The notes under the pieces: model-generated
Database searches by the model: none
Seen by the model: only the letters and a program-made list of their open reading frames with translations
What the model was told of the DNA's origin: nothing
Source: Carnegiea gigantea
Lineage: Eukaryota > Streptophyta > Magnoliopsida > Caryophyllales > Cactaceae
Direction of reading: 5' to 3'
Assembly: GCA_029747015.1 (NCBI GenBank)
Contig: JAKOGI010000003.1
Span: 2,567,001 to 2,631,000 of the forward strand
DNA: 64,000 nucleotides
In this document: positions 11,179-23,076 of the stretch, piece after piece
Position numbering within the stretch: position 1 is the first letter of the stretch
Layout of the letters: each line of letters starts with the position of its first letter
Position numbers and translations under genes: made by a program

Positions 11179-12497
11179 GTAAATTCTCTCTCTCTCTCAT
11201 GTGTCCACTCTCAAATTCGATTCGCATTGTCAATTGTTTTGATCGCTTCAATTCATTATGTAAATTGGCCATTGAAATTGTTCAATTGACCTAGATTGTG
11301 AATTCTTCCTCTATGTATCTGTGTTGTTACGCATTTTCGTCGTTGCTGTCCGATTAAACCGGTGAAACCAGTGGTCTAGTAAGTCTGTGGATTCGAAGTT
11401 GTTTTTTTCAACCATCAATCAATTTCGTAGAATTAGTTTTTTGTTTTGCATATGTTAGCGAAAAAAGCGTGGGGATTGGGGAGGAATCGCGATGAAAAAC
11501 GGTTGGAGTTCGTTTCTTCATGAAACCTTGATACCTTGCGCGGTTCTATAACTTGTAAACTGCACTTGAAGTACTTACACTAGGGCGTGGCGTTTATGTG
11601 TGAGTGTTTGGTGTGGTTATTGCGTTGGGTCAGTTATTTTAGTTGTCGCTCTATGTGGTTTATGTCATGTCAGATGGTTGAAACAAAGTATAATCGAAGA
11701 AATTGAGCCGTACACGTGTCAGATTTTGAAGGCCCTTCTTGACCATAAGTCTGGGCCTATGTTGGGCTTTTTGACTCTAATAGTGTCAAATAAAAGGTCT
11801 TTGTACTTTTTCCTAGAATTGCACATTTTTTAGTATTACTTTTCATTGGGGGTATGGGTATCCTATGGCTATGCTTAAGCTATTAACTTTCAATAACATA
11901 GGAGGAATATTAGATGCCTGGATATTATATTTTTTGATGGTTAGTACTATAACTTAGATACAGAAGTGGTGTACTGAAACTTTGAAACACTTTGTAGGGT
12001 TGGAAATTATACTTATAATTCAATTATATATTTTTTAACCTTTATATAATGAACGTAGTCTTTTTGTGTAATGTTCTATGAGGAACTTTCACTTTTTCGT
12101 GATGATTTTAAAAATTTTATTTGAAGACAACTTAAAATCAAATAAAATAGGTGTAAATCTTTTATTGTCAGTTTTAAGGGTTTCTTGATAAAATTAAGCA
12201 ATCAAAAAGAAGAAAACAAACAAAAGAGAGACTTCTTGACTATATGCCGTGTTTGAGTCGTTTGGACTTTGGATTGTAGATTACTCCATCAATCCTACTT
12301 TATTTGTATTGCCAGATCATAAACGTAATAATATTTGAAATGTTTGTCAAATGCTAAAAACATAAAGTGAGAAGCATAATTATGATTTATTTTGGAATTA
12401 AAAAATTGATCTAAATTATAGAAAAGCATGGCATGACCTAAGTAATTGGGTGTCATATGGTTCCTAAGAATCAAATGGATTTTATACCATAATGTTT
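11179..12497. other. Unassigned sequence
   Basis: T-rich, possibly intronic sequence with no domain-bearing ORF and no clear repeat. Confidence 0.4.
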
Positions 12498-12975
12498 GAT
12501 GTATTTAGGGCTGTTCATTAAATGGTCCAGGACCGGACCGGACCGAAGACCGGACCGGACCGGCCTGGACCGGACCGGACCGAGGCTTTTCGGTCCGGTC
12601 TTCGGTCCTTTCCTTTCCTGTTTTCGGTCCTCGGTCCGGTCCGGTCCTGGACCAGGTGGACCGGCTGGTGGACCGGACCGACCGATTTTTTTTTTAATTT
12701 CCTGAATCCTGCTACTAATTGGCTTCGACTCTTCTTCAAGGACCAAAACTTTCGAGGCTTCGAGACTCACAGCTGCTTACTCCTCCTCCTTCTCATCCGT
12801 TCCTTTCTGACCGGTCTGGAGTCGGTCCGGTCCGATCCGGTCCGGGTTCTGACCGGTCCGGTCCGATCCAGGACCGACTCCAGACCGGTCCGGTCCTCGG
12901 TCCAAGGTTTGGCAAATTTTCGGTCTTCGGTCCAGCCGGTCCGGTCCTGGACCGATGAACACCCCTAGATGTATT
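12498..12975. mobile_element. hAT-Ac MITE with GGACC/GGTCC subterminal arrays
   Basis: The element spans 12506-12967 (462 bp) and is flanked by a perfect 8-bp target duplication GATGTATT (12498-12505 and 12968-12975). Ends are TAGGGCTGTTCAT on the left and, in reverse, TAGGGGTGTTCAT on the right, the hAT-Ac type. Both subterminal zones are dense arrays of GGACCGG and its complement. Each zone holds a perfect internal inverted repeat: 12540-12557 with 12591-12608 (18 bp), and 12809-12828 with 12871-12890 (20 bp). It encodes nothing; the open frames rich in Gly-Pro-Arg are artefacts of the repeat. The left 200 bases align with the left end of the transposase-bearing element at 61590, so it is a probable deletion derivative of that family. 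Confidence 0.93.
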
Positions 12976-14247
12976 GGTTTATGTTTTAAGAAATCGCTTT
13001 GACCGTGAAGTGCAGTGTACATGGACTAATTAATGTATTATTGAATAACTTAATTATGTCTCTTACCGAAAGTGTTAGATATTTTATAGATTGAACTTTT
13101 TAGCACTTCATTTAACTAGTATCCTAACCACCATTAAGTAATTGTTTTGTGATCTCTATAATATAAATACTAATGATTATACGTCATTATAAATCCTATA
13201 AGTCTTTAAATCTTTTTCAATTTAATGACACAATGATATTGATGTGTACTTCCATTTATATGAAAATTAGTTGTTAAAAAGTACATAGGATTCTTTATAT
13301 GAAGTTGGGGTAGGAATACGATGCAACACTAGAAAAGCATAGGTAAGTCGACATTCAAAAATCACATGATTAAGTCTTGCTACATGCACTAGTCCTTGCA
13401 TTAATAGAATTAGATTAGATTAGATTATAATTTTTTTTCCTCTTAGATCCTTTATTTCATTTGAGTCGAGTTACCGCTCATCGTTGGCCTAATAAAGGAT
13501 ATAACTCTTCCATCACAGATTTTCCGCATTCATAAGACTCGAATTCGAAAATTTAATTAAGAAAAACAAGTGTCAAGTTAATTAAATCAACCTATATTAG
13601 TAAATTAAATTAGCTCCTTGGAGTGATCCGGACTCTGCGTGAACGCGGAATACTTGTGTACTCGACTGTCCTCTTATATTAGTAGATTAAATTAGATTAT
13701 ATGAATTAATATCTCGAGGACTTCTTTAAAAAAAAAAAAAAAAAGAAGGGGGGGCGAATATTCTGGGCGGGGGCTTTCGGTTTCCCAATGAACCTAATAA
13801 GTGAAGCCCAACGACCCTAGCTAACCTACATAATAAACGGTTATGCTACGTTGCCTTTCTCGAGGAGGCCGTTGGGACTTGGGAAAGCTTTCAGACTTTC
13901 AACCTCCTAGAAGCTGCACCTGTCACCTGTCTACTGATGAATTTCAATGCTGCTCGAATCTGACCTTAATTATGTATAATTGAATGTTCGAGCGTCTGAT
14001 AAATTATTGTCGTATTGACTCGTGGTGTAAGGATTCATGTGCGATTTTGTGCTTTTCAAATCATATCATTTGACTATGTGCACATATCATTTTAAAAAAA
14101 TGTTGTAACTGATATAAATAATTCAAGATCATACTTGAGATTTTAGTTTGAAATCAAGAGTTTAGTTAATATTTGTTTGATGACTAAGTTGAGTTTCTAG
14201 TATCTATTGTACAAAAGAGTGTAGTGGACGGTACGTATATGTGATTT
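12976..14247. other. AT-rich intergenic sequence
   Basis: No gene found. A-run followed by a G-run near 13728-13753. Nothing else was identified. Confidence 0.5.
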
Positions 14248-14880
14248 ATTTTGCTTCACCTTAATTTCTTCTAAGAAGTCTTATGAATATCTGGGAGTCA
14301 AGGTATGAACACATTTGTTTTGTTACAGTAAATTTTGTACCTTGAAAAGAGAGAATTTAAGAAATCTCCACTTCTTTTGATTTGATGCTTCAAAGTTACA
14401 TGCAATTAATGAATCTGTACACTATTTTGTACATGTAACTTGTGAAGCAATTTCACCCAAGATTAAAAATCTTGATCATGGGGTTAGTAAAAAGGGCAAA
14501 AGGGGACTCTAGTTTGACAAATTTGTCATGGGTAATTCCAATGTGAAAATGACCTGTATGTATGTATGTATATTTCTCTTTTGCTTAAATTCTTTTTGAG
14601 TAGTCGTGTGAATATCGAAGAGTCAAGACATGAGCAAACCTTTTTTTCTTGCAGTAAAATCTTACGTCTTGAAAGACGCGTTTTAAGAAATCTCCACTTC
14701 TTTTGATCCCACACTTCAAAGTCACATGCAATTAACAAATCTTCACTCTATTTTCTACATTTGAAGTGTGAAGCAATTTCATCCAAGATTAAAAATCCTA
14801 ATCATGGTGTTAGTAAATACTAAACGGGGAAAAGGGTACTCTAATTTGACAAATTTGTCATAGCTAATTCCACTGTGAAC
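14248..14880. repeat. Diverged tandem duplication, period about 325 bp
   Basis: Two direct copies (about 14248-14553 and 14577-14880) align along most of their length. Shared landmarks include AAGAAATCTCCACTTCTTTT, CAAGATTAAAAATC and TTTGACAAATTTGTCAT, each offset by about 325 bases. No coding potential and no terminal inverted repeats were seen, so it is a tandem segment duplication of unknown origin. Confidence 0.85.
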
Positions 14881-15160
14881 ACATTAACTACATCATCGAG
14901 TCCTTTCATGTTTTAATTCAATCTATGTCTTGTTTGAAAAACAGTGTAAATTGCCTTAGTGCACAAGTCATGAGATCCCCAAAGTAAAACTAAGTTTTAG
15001 TGTCCCACAAGGTTGACATTCACTTGACATCTTTTCTTATACATGCTAGTAAGTTATGATTGCGACCATGCATGCGCTATGAACAAAAATAATGAAGATT
15101 TGTGTCACATAATATTATTCAATAATTAAGACTGTCTATAACTTGTGGTGAACCATATAG

Positions 15161-15162
<2 letters not shown>

Positions 15163-15238
<76 letters not shown>
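15163..15238. repeat. TA microsatellite
   Basis: About 75 bases of TA repeat, interrupted once by a phase shift (ATAATATA). Confidence 0.95.
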
Positions 15239-15239
<1 letters not shown>

Positions 15240-18200
15240 TTAAAAGCAGTTTCATTGGAATTAGACAGTTCTTGTATAAAGTATTGGGGTCTATCAAACT
15301 TTTCAACCGGCCTGTGTCTTGTTGACAATGATGTTTGTCCTCTTCCACTGGGGAATATTTAACAACCTCTAACTAGATTTCATTCAACGTAACTAATCCA
15401 TGTATTAATATAAAAAAAACCTAATATGAAAGAGTTATTAGTTTCAACTTTTTGAAATTTTATTTTTTGAATTATAGAAATAACCCAATAACTATTTTAC
15501 TAGATATTTGAATTAGTTGTTTGACTATTCTTATTCCGAAAATCTTTTTTGAGGGAAGCTCTCGAACAGGGTCGGAAATCTTTTATTTAGGCTATGTTAA
15601 TGTAGAAGTTGGTTAAGAAGTCGTTAGGTGATAATATATTTTATTGATTTACTATTAATGTAATATTTAAAGATCGTTCAATAGTAATTTTTTCAACTAT
15701 TTAGACAAATGTATTCACTATCTATCTCTATATAACGCACAAAAAAAAAATATCCATCACGTTAGAAAAGAAAGAAAAGAGAAAGTGAAGCCACTTTCTC
15801 ATATACAAGCCTCACAAATAGGATACACGTGTGAGCTTTTGTGCGTTGCATGGGTTCCCTACCATAGTGAATAGGTTAGTGTGTGGGGCATTTCTTCTTT
15901 TTTTTCTCGTATTCTTTTTTTTGGGGGGTGGCCATGCAAAGTACAAGGGGAAATTGAATGACCTTGGTGGTGTTTTCATGATCTTTGTCACTGACAATGA
16001 AGTTTGTTTGTTTTGTTGCTGGCCGTGTTTACCTTTGCTTTGAATTCTGTGGGTCGTAAAGTGTAAAATAATTGACATCTTTGATGGCTACTCTTTCCTC
16101 TACCAGTCAGAATTAATGGGCATTTGTACAGTTGTGGTAATTGTATCCATGCTTTGTATAGTTAACATCTTGCTTTGTTTTTTTTTTCCTCCCAGCTTAA
16201 ATTATTAGTCATCACTGTGGTGCGAGCAATGACTATTTGTGTACTGCAATGAGCAAAGAATAATCTAATTGGTTACTACTGTAAATGGTGTTATTCTTCA
16301 CTATTGTGTTCATATAGTGATACCGAAATAGCTGAGATATCGATGTTGTTGTCCTCGCTTTTATAAGTCTGAGATGCTGTGGGTGTGTAATTTTAGCAAT
16401 TCCTTAGAGTAGCAGCATCTTGTTATCTCTGCTGTGAATTGTTTTTTCATAAGTAGGTGTGGAAAGAGTTATTTGCTTGTGCACACAGTATTGGGAGTTT
16501 GAACGTCTTGTTTTTGCCCATTTCAAGTGTGGGAAATCAAAGCTGGTTCATATATACACTACCCACCATGCCATTGCCATAAAACAGGAAAACCCCAGAT
16601 AAAAAGTACCCAACTTCTTGATTGTCAAATATAGTTCAGTGGATATATATTTGCAAATTGCAAACTCAATCACCCATCTGATGTTGATGGAGTTTCATGT
16701 TCCATGTGATCCCCACACTATTTAACACTTCTCGTGCACAATCAAGATCACTTTTATGAAAGTGTTCTTTCATCACAGAAAAAAAACAAAAGGGAGAGCA
16801 TATTCATTGCCATAGTACAACATTTGTCTTGCTGGTTGTCCTTGTTAATTAAGAGATGCACAGAATGTTTTACTCGACTTTACAAGATTAAAATGTTGCA
16901 GCTTTGCTTCGATACGTTAGGGTATCCCGCATTCTTTACTTATCTGTTTGCTCTTGTTTCTGGTTTCTATTCGATTCATTGTCAACCACTTAGTACATGC
17001 ATCTATTCTTTTTGAAGTTCCTTGACATGACCCCCTTCTGGTATCAATGTAGCTACAAGTACAAATATACTAGTGCGCATTTGAGTTGTTATGTTTAATC
17101 ATTTGGTAATGTGCTTGTACTTGTCCAGCATGTGCATACAACCCTTATGCCAGCTTTTTGGTTCATGCATCTTAGAACTCTTGCTTTTAATACGATGATG
17201 ACTCATGAAGTCATTGTTGCTGGACTTTTCCTTGAAATCTTCCCTTTGATTGATGATCACACGTACTAAATTTCACATTATGTGTCCACTGTGGATCTTG
17301 CTAACATTGGGTCATGGGATATCAAAACCAATCATATGTGTGGCAAATAGAAGGGGGGGGGGGGTTTGGGGGGGGACATACGATTTAAAAAAAATGTTTC
17401 AGTAAATTCTAACAGATCATTTTCATGAACCCTCGTTATCAGTGATGCTCACCAGATTGAACATTAATATCCAAGCAGAGAACTGAAAAAATATAGCCCC
17501 TTTCGAAATGAAGAGTGATTTTTTGTGTGAGCATTTTGGCTGAAGTTGTTTTATTGCTCCTATAGCTAGCAATGAGAGGTTGAATTTGAACATTATCTGA
17601 GCTCTTTTGTCATACTTCTTTGATGCCGTATGATTTGTTAGACAATTGGTTGGTGATTGTGTTAGAATCTAAATCAGCTGATTATTGGCAATACTAACAC
17701 AAACCCGAGCTTTTTCAATGAACATAGGTAGATTTGAATGTTAATTGCGCCTATGTATCAAGAAGTAGCAATTTTCTCCTTGCCTTTGCTGCAGTAACGT
17801 GACGATTGATGAATGTAATTCCTTGCCCTGAATTACAATCAAAATGATGCAGTGCATTTTGGCTTCGAGGAGATCACTTACTTGGCTGATATATGGCAAA
17901 TTTATGATTTTTGACATGACACATGATCTTTTCGCTTCCCTGCTTTTCTATCAAGGACCATTTTTTGATAAGCCAAGTGTAATCTAAAGTCATAGGTGAG
18001 AATAATAGGACATAATCATATACATCATGCGTAATCACATGTCTGTGTTTTGCTATTTATTTGTAGGTTTCTGCCTTTTGTTCTAACTTGTCTTATCTAA
18101 ATGGCGACATCTAGAAATTAGTGAATTTATGTGAATTTGGATCTGCATGCTTGTGAATTGGATTTGCATGATGCTGTTAATTTTTCTGTGCTAAGAATCA

Positions 18201-19340
18201 TGCCGTTAAATGAGTTGATCGAGTGAACAGATATGTACACAGAATCAGATACTTCAGGCTCTGCTGCACATAATCTTGGGTCAAGATAGTGTTTCAGATT
18301 TTAAATAAGCAGAAACCATAATCAGGCCAAAGTATTCAGACCTTTTATGTTTAGTTTTTGGTTCTGAGAGCGATAATGGTGTGATAGCTTCTTGGCTTTT
18401 GAGGGGGTCATTGGACCAACTTAATTAATTCTTGCTTTGGTGTGCTTAATGTCTATTTTTTAACATAATGACAACTGTACAATGACTACCAATTAGGAGA
18501 CTGCAACTGCAGCAACTGATCCATTTTTACAGGTACACCTACGTGCATACACATCTTCACTGATGTCATGACATGGTTGTCATTCCGATCCTTGTCGCTC
18601 ATTGCTGCATAATCAACTGATTATGTGATTTGCAAAGTATTCAAAATTGCATAGAACGTTGTCGTGTAATGTACGACTGAGATTTCTTACAACTTATATA
18701 CATCTCATACTAAGACACACAATTAAGGCAGACGTTTGAACCTCCAAAATCAGGAAAAAAGAAGAGAGGAGGTACTTACCACTAAGGGACTTTTTTGATT
18801 ATCTTTAGTGGCATCTTGCTTGTAAAAGACCTTGTTCTGAAAATTAGACAGTGCACTATCCCAGGGAACCATATTGCTTATCAAGGCCTATTTGCGGTGG
18901 GCCCCAATTGAGAAGGCCTTGTAAAAAAATCACAAAGTCCCTCACTAGTGGCTTCTCTGTTTATAGTTTAATTAATCCTTAAATTGTCAAAAACTGATTG
19001 GTGGTCAAATGCAGTTTTCTGTTACATTTACCTTGTCTGTTTTGCTACTGTATATAAGTATTCATATATTTTGGACTTGTTACATCAGCTGCATATTTTA
19101 ATCGCAGGTGTAGATATAAAGACAACCAGGAAACTGTTGTGTATTACCAGTGTTACTGACTGATTAGCATCCTCAACTTCTGACAAATTAATTGCTTGCC
19201 CAACTAATCTCGTTTCGCACCCTCTTACTTTTTCACATCTATGTTTGTGTTTCGGTGAGTCTTTCAGAAATAGCCCCTCTGATGGCACAATCTAATGAAT
19301 TGTGGCCTTGATTGGTGTTGAAACCTTTAAATCTTCCCCC

Positions 19341-19371
<31 letters not shown>

Positions 19372-19544
19372 AGAGAGAGTATAATGTTTTGTCAAAACTT
19401 GATGTCCCTATCAACTCCAGCAAGGCTCTTAAAGCTCTTCATACAGGACAGGAGGCGCTCTTAAAGCTCTGCCTTGTAATCTTTCACTAACTTGGTTTAC
19501 TTCTTTTTCCAAATGTTCTGAACATCTGGCTGCAAAATCAGATA
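15239..19544 (+). other. Upstream region of trehalose-phosphatase gene
   Basis: No coding exon could be supported. The region is T-rich on the plus strand and could hold leader exons and introns of the downstream gene. A C run followed by an A run lies at about 19337-19373, and a G run at about 17351-17363. A possible acceptor (AAAATCAG) sits just upstream of the ATG, near 19540. Confidence 0.4.
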
Positions 19545-21747
19545 ATGAGAAACAATCTACTCAAGGGGTCCAATGCATTAGGGATTTTCAAATACTCATC
19601 TAACCAGCGAAGGATTGGGTTTGCTTCAAATGCACAAAGCGAAATCATTGGTAATCGTGCTTCAGCCATGGTGAGGCCAGAACCCTGTGATCAGATCATC
19701 ACAGAGCCAAATGCTCAAGATGTAGAACATCAAGCGTGGTTGGTAAGTGATCACTTGTTGCCAATAAGAGGTTTAGCATTTTAACTGCAAGTCTTTCCTC
19801 TCATTATCATGCATGTATTTGTTGATTTGCAGAATGATCATCCCTCTGCATTGAGGTCATTCGAGGGGATGATGAGCATAGCAAAGGGGAAAAAGATCGT
19901 CATGTTTTTAGATTATGACGGGACACTTTCCCCCATTGTAGATGATCCTGAGTTAGCCTTCATGTCTGATACAGTAATTAATCCATTCCCCTCGTACTTT
20001 GATGCTTCAGCAGTGTTGGGTTTGTGAGATCTGTTATCTTTTGAACTCTTGAGTTTCTGCTGTTTATGTTTGATATTGTGCTTTGTCTCAGATGAGGTCA
20101 GCAGTTCGTGAAGTTGCTAAGAATTATCCTACAGCAATAATTAGTGGCAGAAGCCGAGACAAGGTTAATTTATGACTCACACTAATCTGTCTGTATGTCT
20201 TGTCCTGAAATGTTTTTGGTTCCTAAAATTCAATAGTATAGTGCAAGATTACATAAAATTTCTTCAATCTTCTCTACAGGTGTATGAATTTGTACAGCTA
20301 AATGATGTATATTATGCTGGGAGCCATGGCATGGATATTATGGCTCCACCCGGACGGCATAAGTTTGGTGAGACCAAGTATCAGAGACGTGCTGTCGACA
20401 AAAAGGTTTGCTTTTCCTTTAATATAATGCATAGATTAGTTATTCGCAATATAGAGGCATTTTGCCTCAGCTAGCAAGTCATCTAACACCAGTACAACTG
20501 AGTTTTGAAGTCGGGGCGAGCAACAGTTCACCTCTTATCCAGCCATACGCTTTAGAAGCATCACTGGCTTGAAGTTAATATTGCTCCTGAAATAATGTAG
20601 GGTAATGAGGTCATGATCTTTCAACCTGCTAAAGAGTTCTTGCCCGAAATCCTGGAGGTAATTGAGCTACTTTTTGAGATAATTCTTCCAAGCAAGCTAA
20701 TGCAATTAGTTGCAAGCGTTCATAATCTTCATTGTTTAATTGGTCTCCCTACTTGCAGTGGTAAGGCTGCCTATGTTTATATCTCCCCGGAACCTGCGAA
20801 AGCAGGTACCACACTGGCAGGAGTAGTTGTTATCCATAATCTTCGTGGGATAATTTTTACTCGATTGAAACAGATATTCAATGAGTTAGAAGAAGAAACC
20901 AAGATGATTCAAGGGGTAACGGTAGAGGACAACAGATTTTGTGTATCTGTTCACTTTCGGAGAGCTAAACAGGAGGTATTAACCATAAGCAACTGAGAAG
21001 CAAGAAACTTTGGTTGAAGTGAATCCTACTGTCAACTACTAAACTTTGACACCATGTCATATTTCTTCGGTTTATGAATGCGCAGGATTACTCTCTGGTG
21101 GAAAAGAAAGTGTTGTCTGTACTAGGAAGACATTCTCGCTTTCATCTAACCAGAGGCAGAAAGGTAAGATGAAGCTAGTGAACGCTATGTTGGGTCTCAC
21201 AGGTTTGATCCTTTAAACCGGCAAGATAAAACGTAGTGTGCACCACGTAATGTAGAAGATGTAAAAGGGAAAATCAAGTTACATAGTGCTCTTGGCTCTT
21301 GCTTGATTCTTTAAACCAACGCGATGAATTCATCTTACAGGTTTTGGAGATACGACCATCCATAAAATGGAATAAAGGCAATGCCCTTGAGTACTTGCTT
21401 GAGACACTAGGGTTTGCTGAATCAAGTGATGTCCTCCCGATCTACGTTGGAGATGATGTAACGGATGAAGATGCCTTCAAGGTTACATTATTAGCTTTGC
21501 CTTTGTAATGTTCTTGTAATGTTCACCTTTTTCATTTTGAATTACATTACGCCTTTTTCAAAGGTCACATTTTGAACAGATTAGATTAAATTCTGTAATG
21601 TTCATGTAGGTGATCCAAAGGAGAGGTCAAGGGTTTCCTATTCTCGTATCTCGAAAACTGAAGGCTACTAGGGCCTCGTACTCTCTCCGGGACCCCTCTG
21701 AAGTACTGTCATTCCTACTACGACTCGCAAGATGGAGAAGGAATTGA
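19545..21747 (+). CDS. TPP: Trehalose-6-phosphate phosphatase (nine exons)
   Basis: The enzyme dephosphorylates trehalose 6-phosphate, a sugar-status signal in plants. Coding exons joined by phase: 19545-19742, 19833-19973, 20092-20163, 20280-20405, 20601-20657, 20874-20975, 21086-21163, 21341-21481, 21610-21747. All begin and end between codons, all introns are GT-AG, and the total is 351 codons including the stop (350 aa, normal for the family). HAD-fold motifs are present: DYDGTL with nucleophile D93 and acid D95, then SGRSRDK, then GDDVTDED at 295-302, which supplies metal-binding aspartates. [10 protein letters not shown] and FLPEI are typical family segments. The N-terminal 66 residues are variable, as in other plant copies, so the start is the least certain part. 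The usual arginine after GDD is valine here. The fifth intron (216 bp) carries a SINE fragment. Plants have several paralogues and I cannot say which this is. Confidence 0.93.
20742..20834 (+). mobile_element. SINE fragment, family 2, copy 1 (intronic)
   Basis: A core of GTAAGGCTGCCTAT, CTCCCCGG and GCGAAAGCAGG matches the body of a SINE type common in angiosperms. It aligns with a second copy at 42983-43115 on the other strand. It occupies nearly half of the 216-bp fifth intron of the trehalose-phosphatase gene. Its 5' pol III boxes are not visible, so it is truncated or diverged. Confidence 0.6.
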
Positions 21748-22098
21748 ACTCTTCATTTAGCAAGCTAAGCCAGCCACCTGAGGCAGTGTGTTTTTTATGA
21801 CTGCCCAAGTCAGCTTTGCTCACATATACATATATGCAAAGTACATAGTTTCTAGGGTCGGAGTACGCAGTAACTTATAGCATGAAAGAATCACCCAAGG
21901 TAGTTAGCCATGGGTTAGACCCTTCTCATCTTGTACGTGATCTAGCTGGATGCTCTTTGATGTAAAATTATGTTTCCCTACATCAGTTATCGTAATGAAT
22001 TTTGCAGACTTCATTTGAAGCCTGCTCATTCCTCAATGGCAATTTATCTGGGATTCCAGGCGTGGTAATTGCATTATTTTTCGGGATGTAATTAATGG
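21748..22098 (+). other. 3' untranslated region and flank of trehalose-phosphatase
   Basis: Noncoding sequence after the stop, with T-rich and TTTTGCAG/TAATGAA-type stretches near 21970-22010 that could direct polyadenylation. The site is not determinable. Confidence 0.4.
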
Positions 22099-22106
22099 CA
22101 TGCGTG

Positions 22107-22884
22107 CAGTGATGGCAACAGATTGGATTCATATCGGATGTAGGAATATCCGAATCCGTTTAAGTTTTGAGTCCAAAAATCTGATCTGAATCTGATCCAA
22201 TGGACCAAACACAACCTTTGCATCCGACCTGTGTTGGATTGGGTCCAAACCGGATTTAATCTATTCAAATCGATTTCTTTTTCCCCACAAAAGTTTTGTT
22301 TTTGTTTTTCTGCATTCAAACTTAATGTATCCACCTATCTATGCGACAACGTGCATCTCCCTTTGGTACCAATCGAATATTTGAATATTTAATGCTAAAC
22401 TAAGGGAGGTAGCCAAACGACAAACAGGTAGATGACGTCGGTTGGGGAGGGGCGGTGAGAGAGAGCTGGGCGGCTAGTCCGCCACGGAGTGTGACTAAGA
22501 TTAAGCGAGGGGGGAGGGAGAGTCGGCTAGCCACTAATGCGGGTGGGTGTTAGGAACTTACTGTTGAGATTGGAAGATAGATTTAAGATTATTAAAATTA
22601 AAAAAATAAAAAATAAAAAATTAGGGCAGTGGGTCATGAGTGTAGGTTGAGCTTACAGGATAGACTTCGAATTTGTAAAATTTTAAATTTGAATTTTAAT
22701 GATTTAACAAAATAGTCGAATCAGATATTACCTTCTCTTCAAATCTGATCGGGGGCTAACTTTAGGACTAAGATTATTTTTAGCGAAGTCGGACTCGAAT
22801 ATGTTTTTCTCGAATTCAAGTTGCATTATTTTGTCTCGGAGTGAATAAGATGTGTCTCATATTCGGATGTGATTGTCATCACTA
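22107..22884. mobile_element. Decayed hAT-like non-autonomous element
   Basis: The left end CAGTGATGGCAACAG and the right end, in reverse TAGTGATGACAATCA, form an 11-of-12 inverted repeat. Subterminal zones are rich in GGATTCGGAT-like and CCGAATCC-like words, as in other hAT MITEs. The flanking 8-mers (22099-22106 and 22885-22892) match at 5 of 8 positions, so the target duplication has eroded or the ends are off by a base or two. No coding capacity. Confidence 0.55.
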
Positions 22885-23076
22885 AATGTGGGATATGTGG
22901 TAATATAACAATGAAAATGGAAAAATGGAATGCGGTAATATATTTTCCATGTTTGGCAAATGGTAATAGGAATAAATTAGAGAACGGGAATAGAAACAGG
23001 AACCCTCTATTTTCACGAAGTTATTCCGACGGAAGGAGGTGGTCTTTGTGATTGAAAATTCAACTGTAACTAGTAT

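Noticed and set aside
12471..13022. Overlapping open frames rich in Gly-Pro-Arg-Ser
   Set aside because: They are translations of the GGACCGG repeat of the hAT MITE on both strands. No start context, domain or frame preference supports a protein.
15119..15348. Ile-Tyr repeat open frames
   Set aside because: These are translations of the TA microsatellite; the same applies to 45045-45510.
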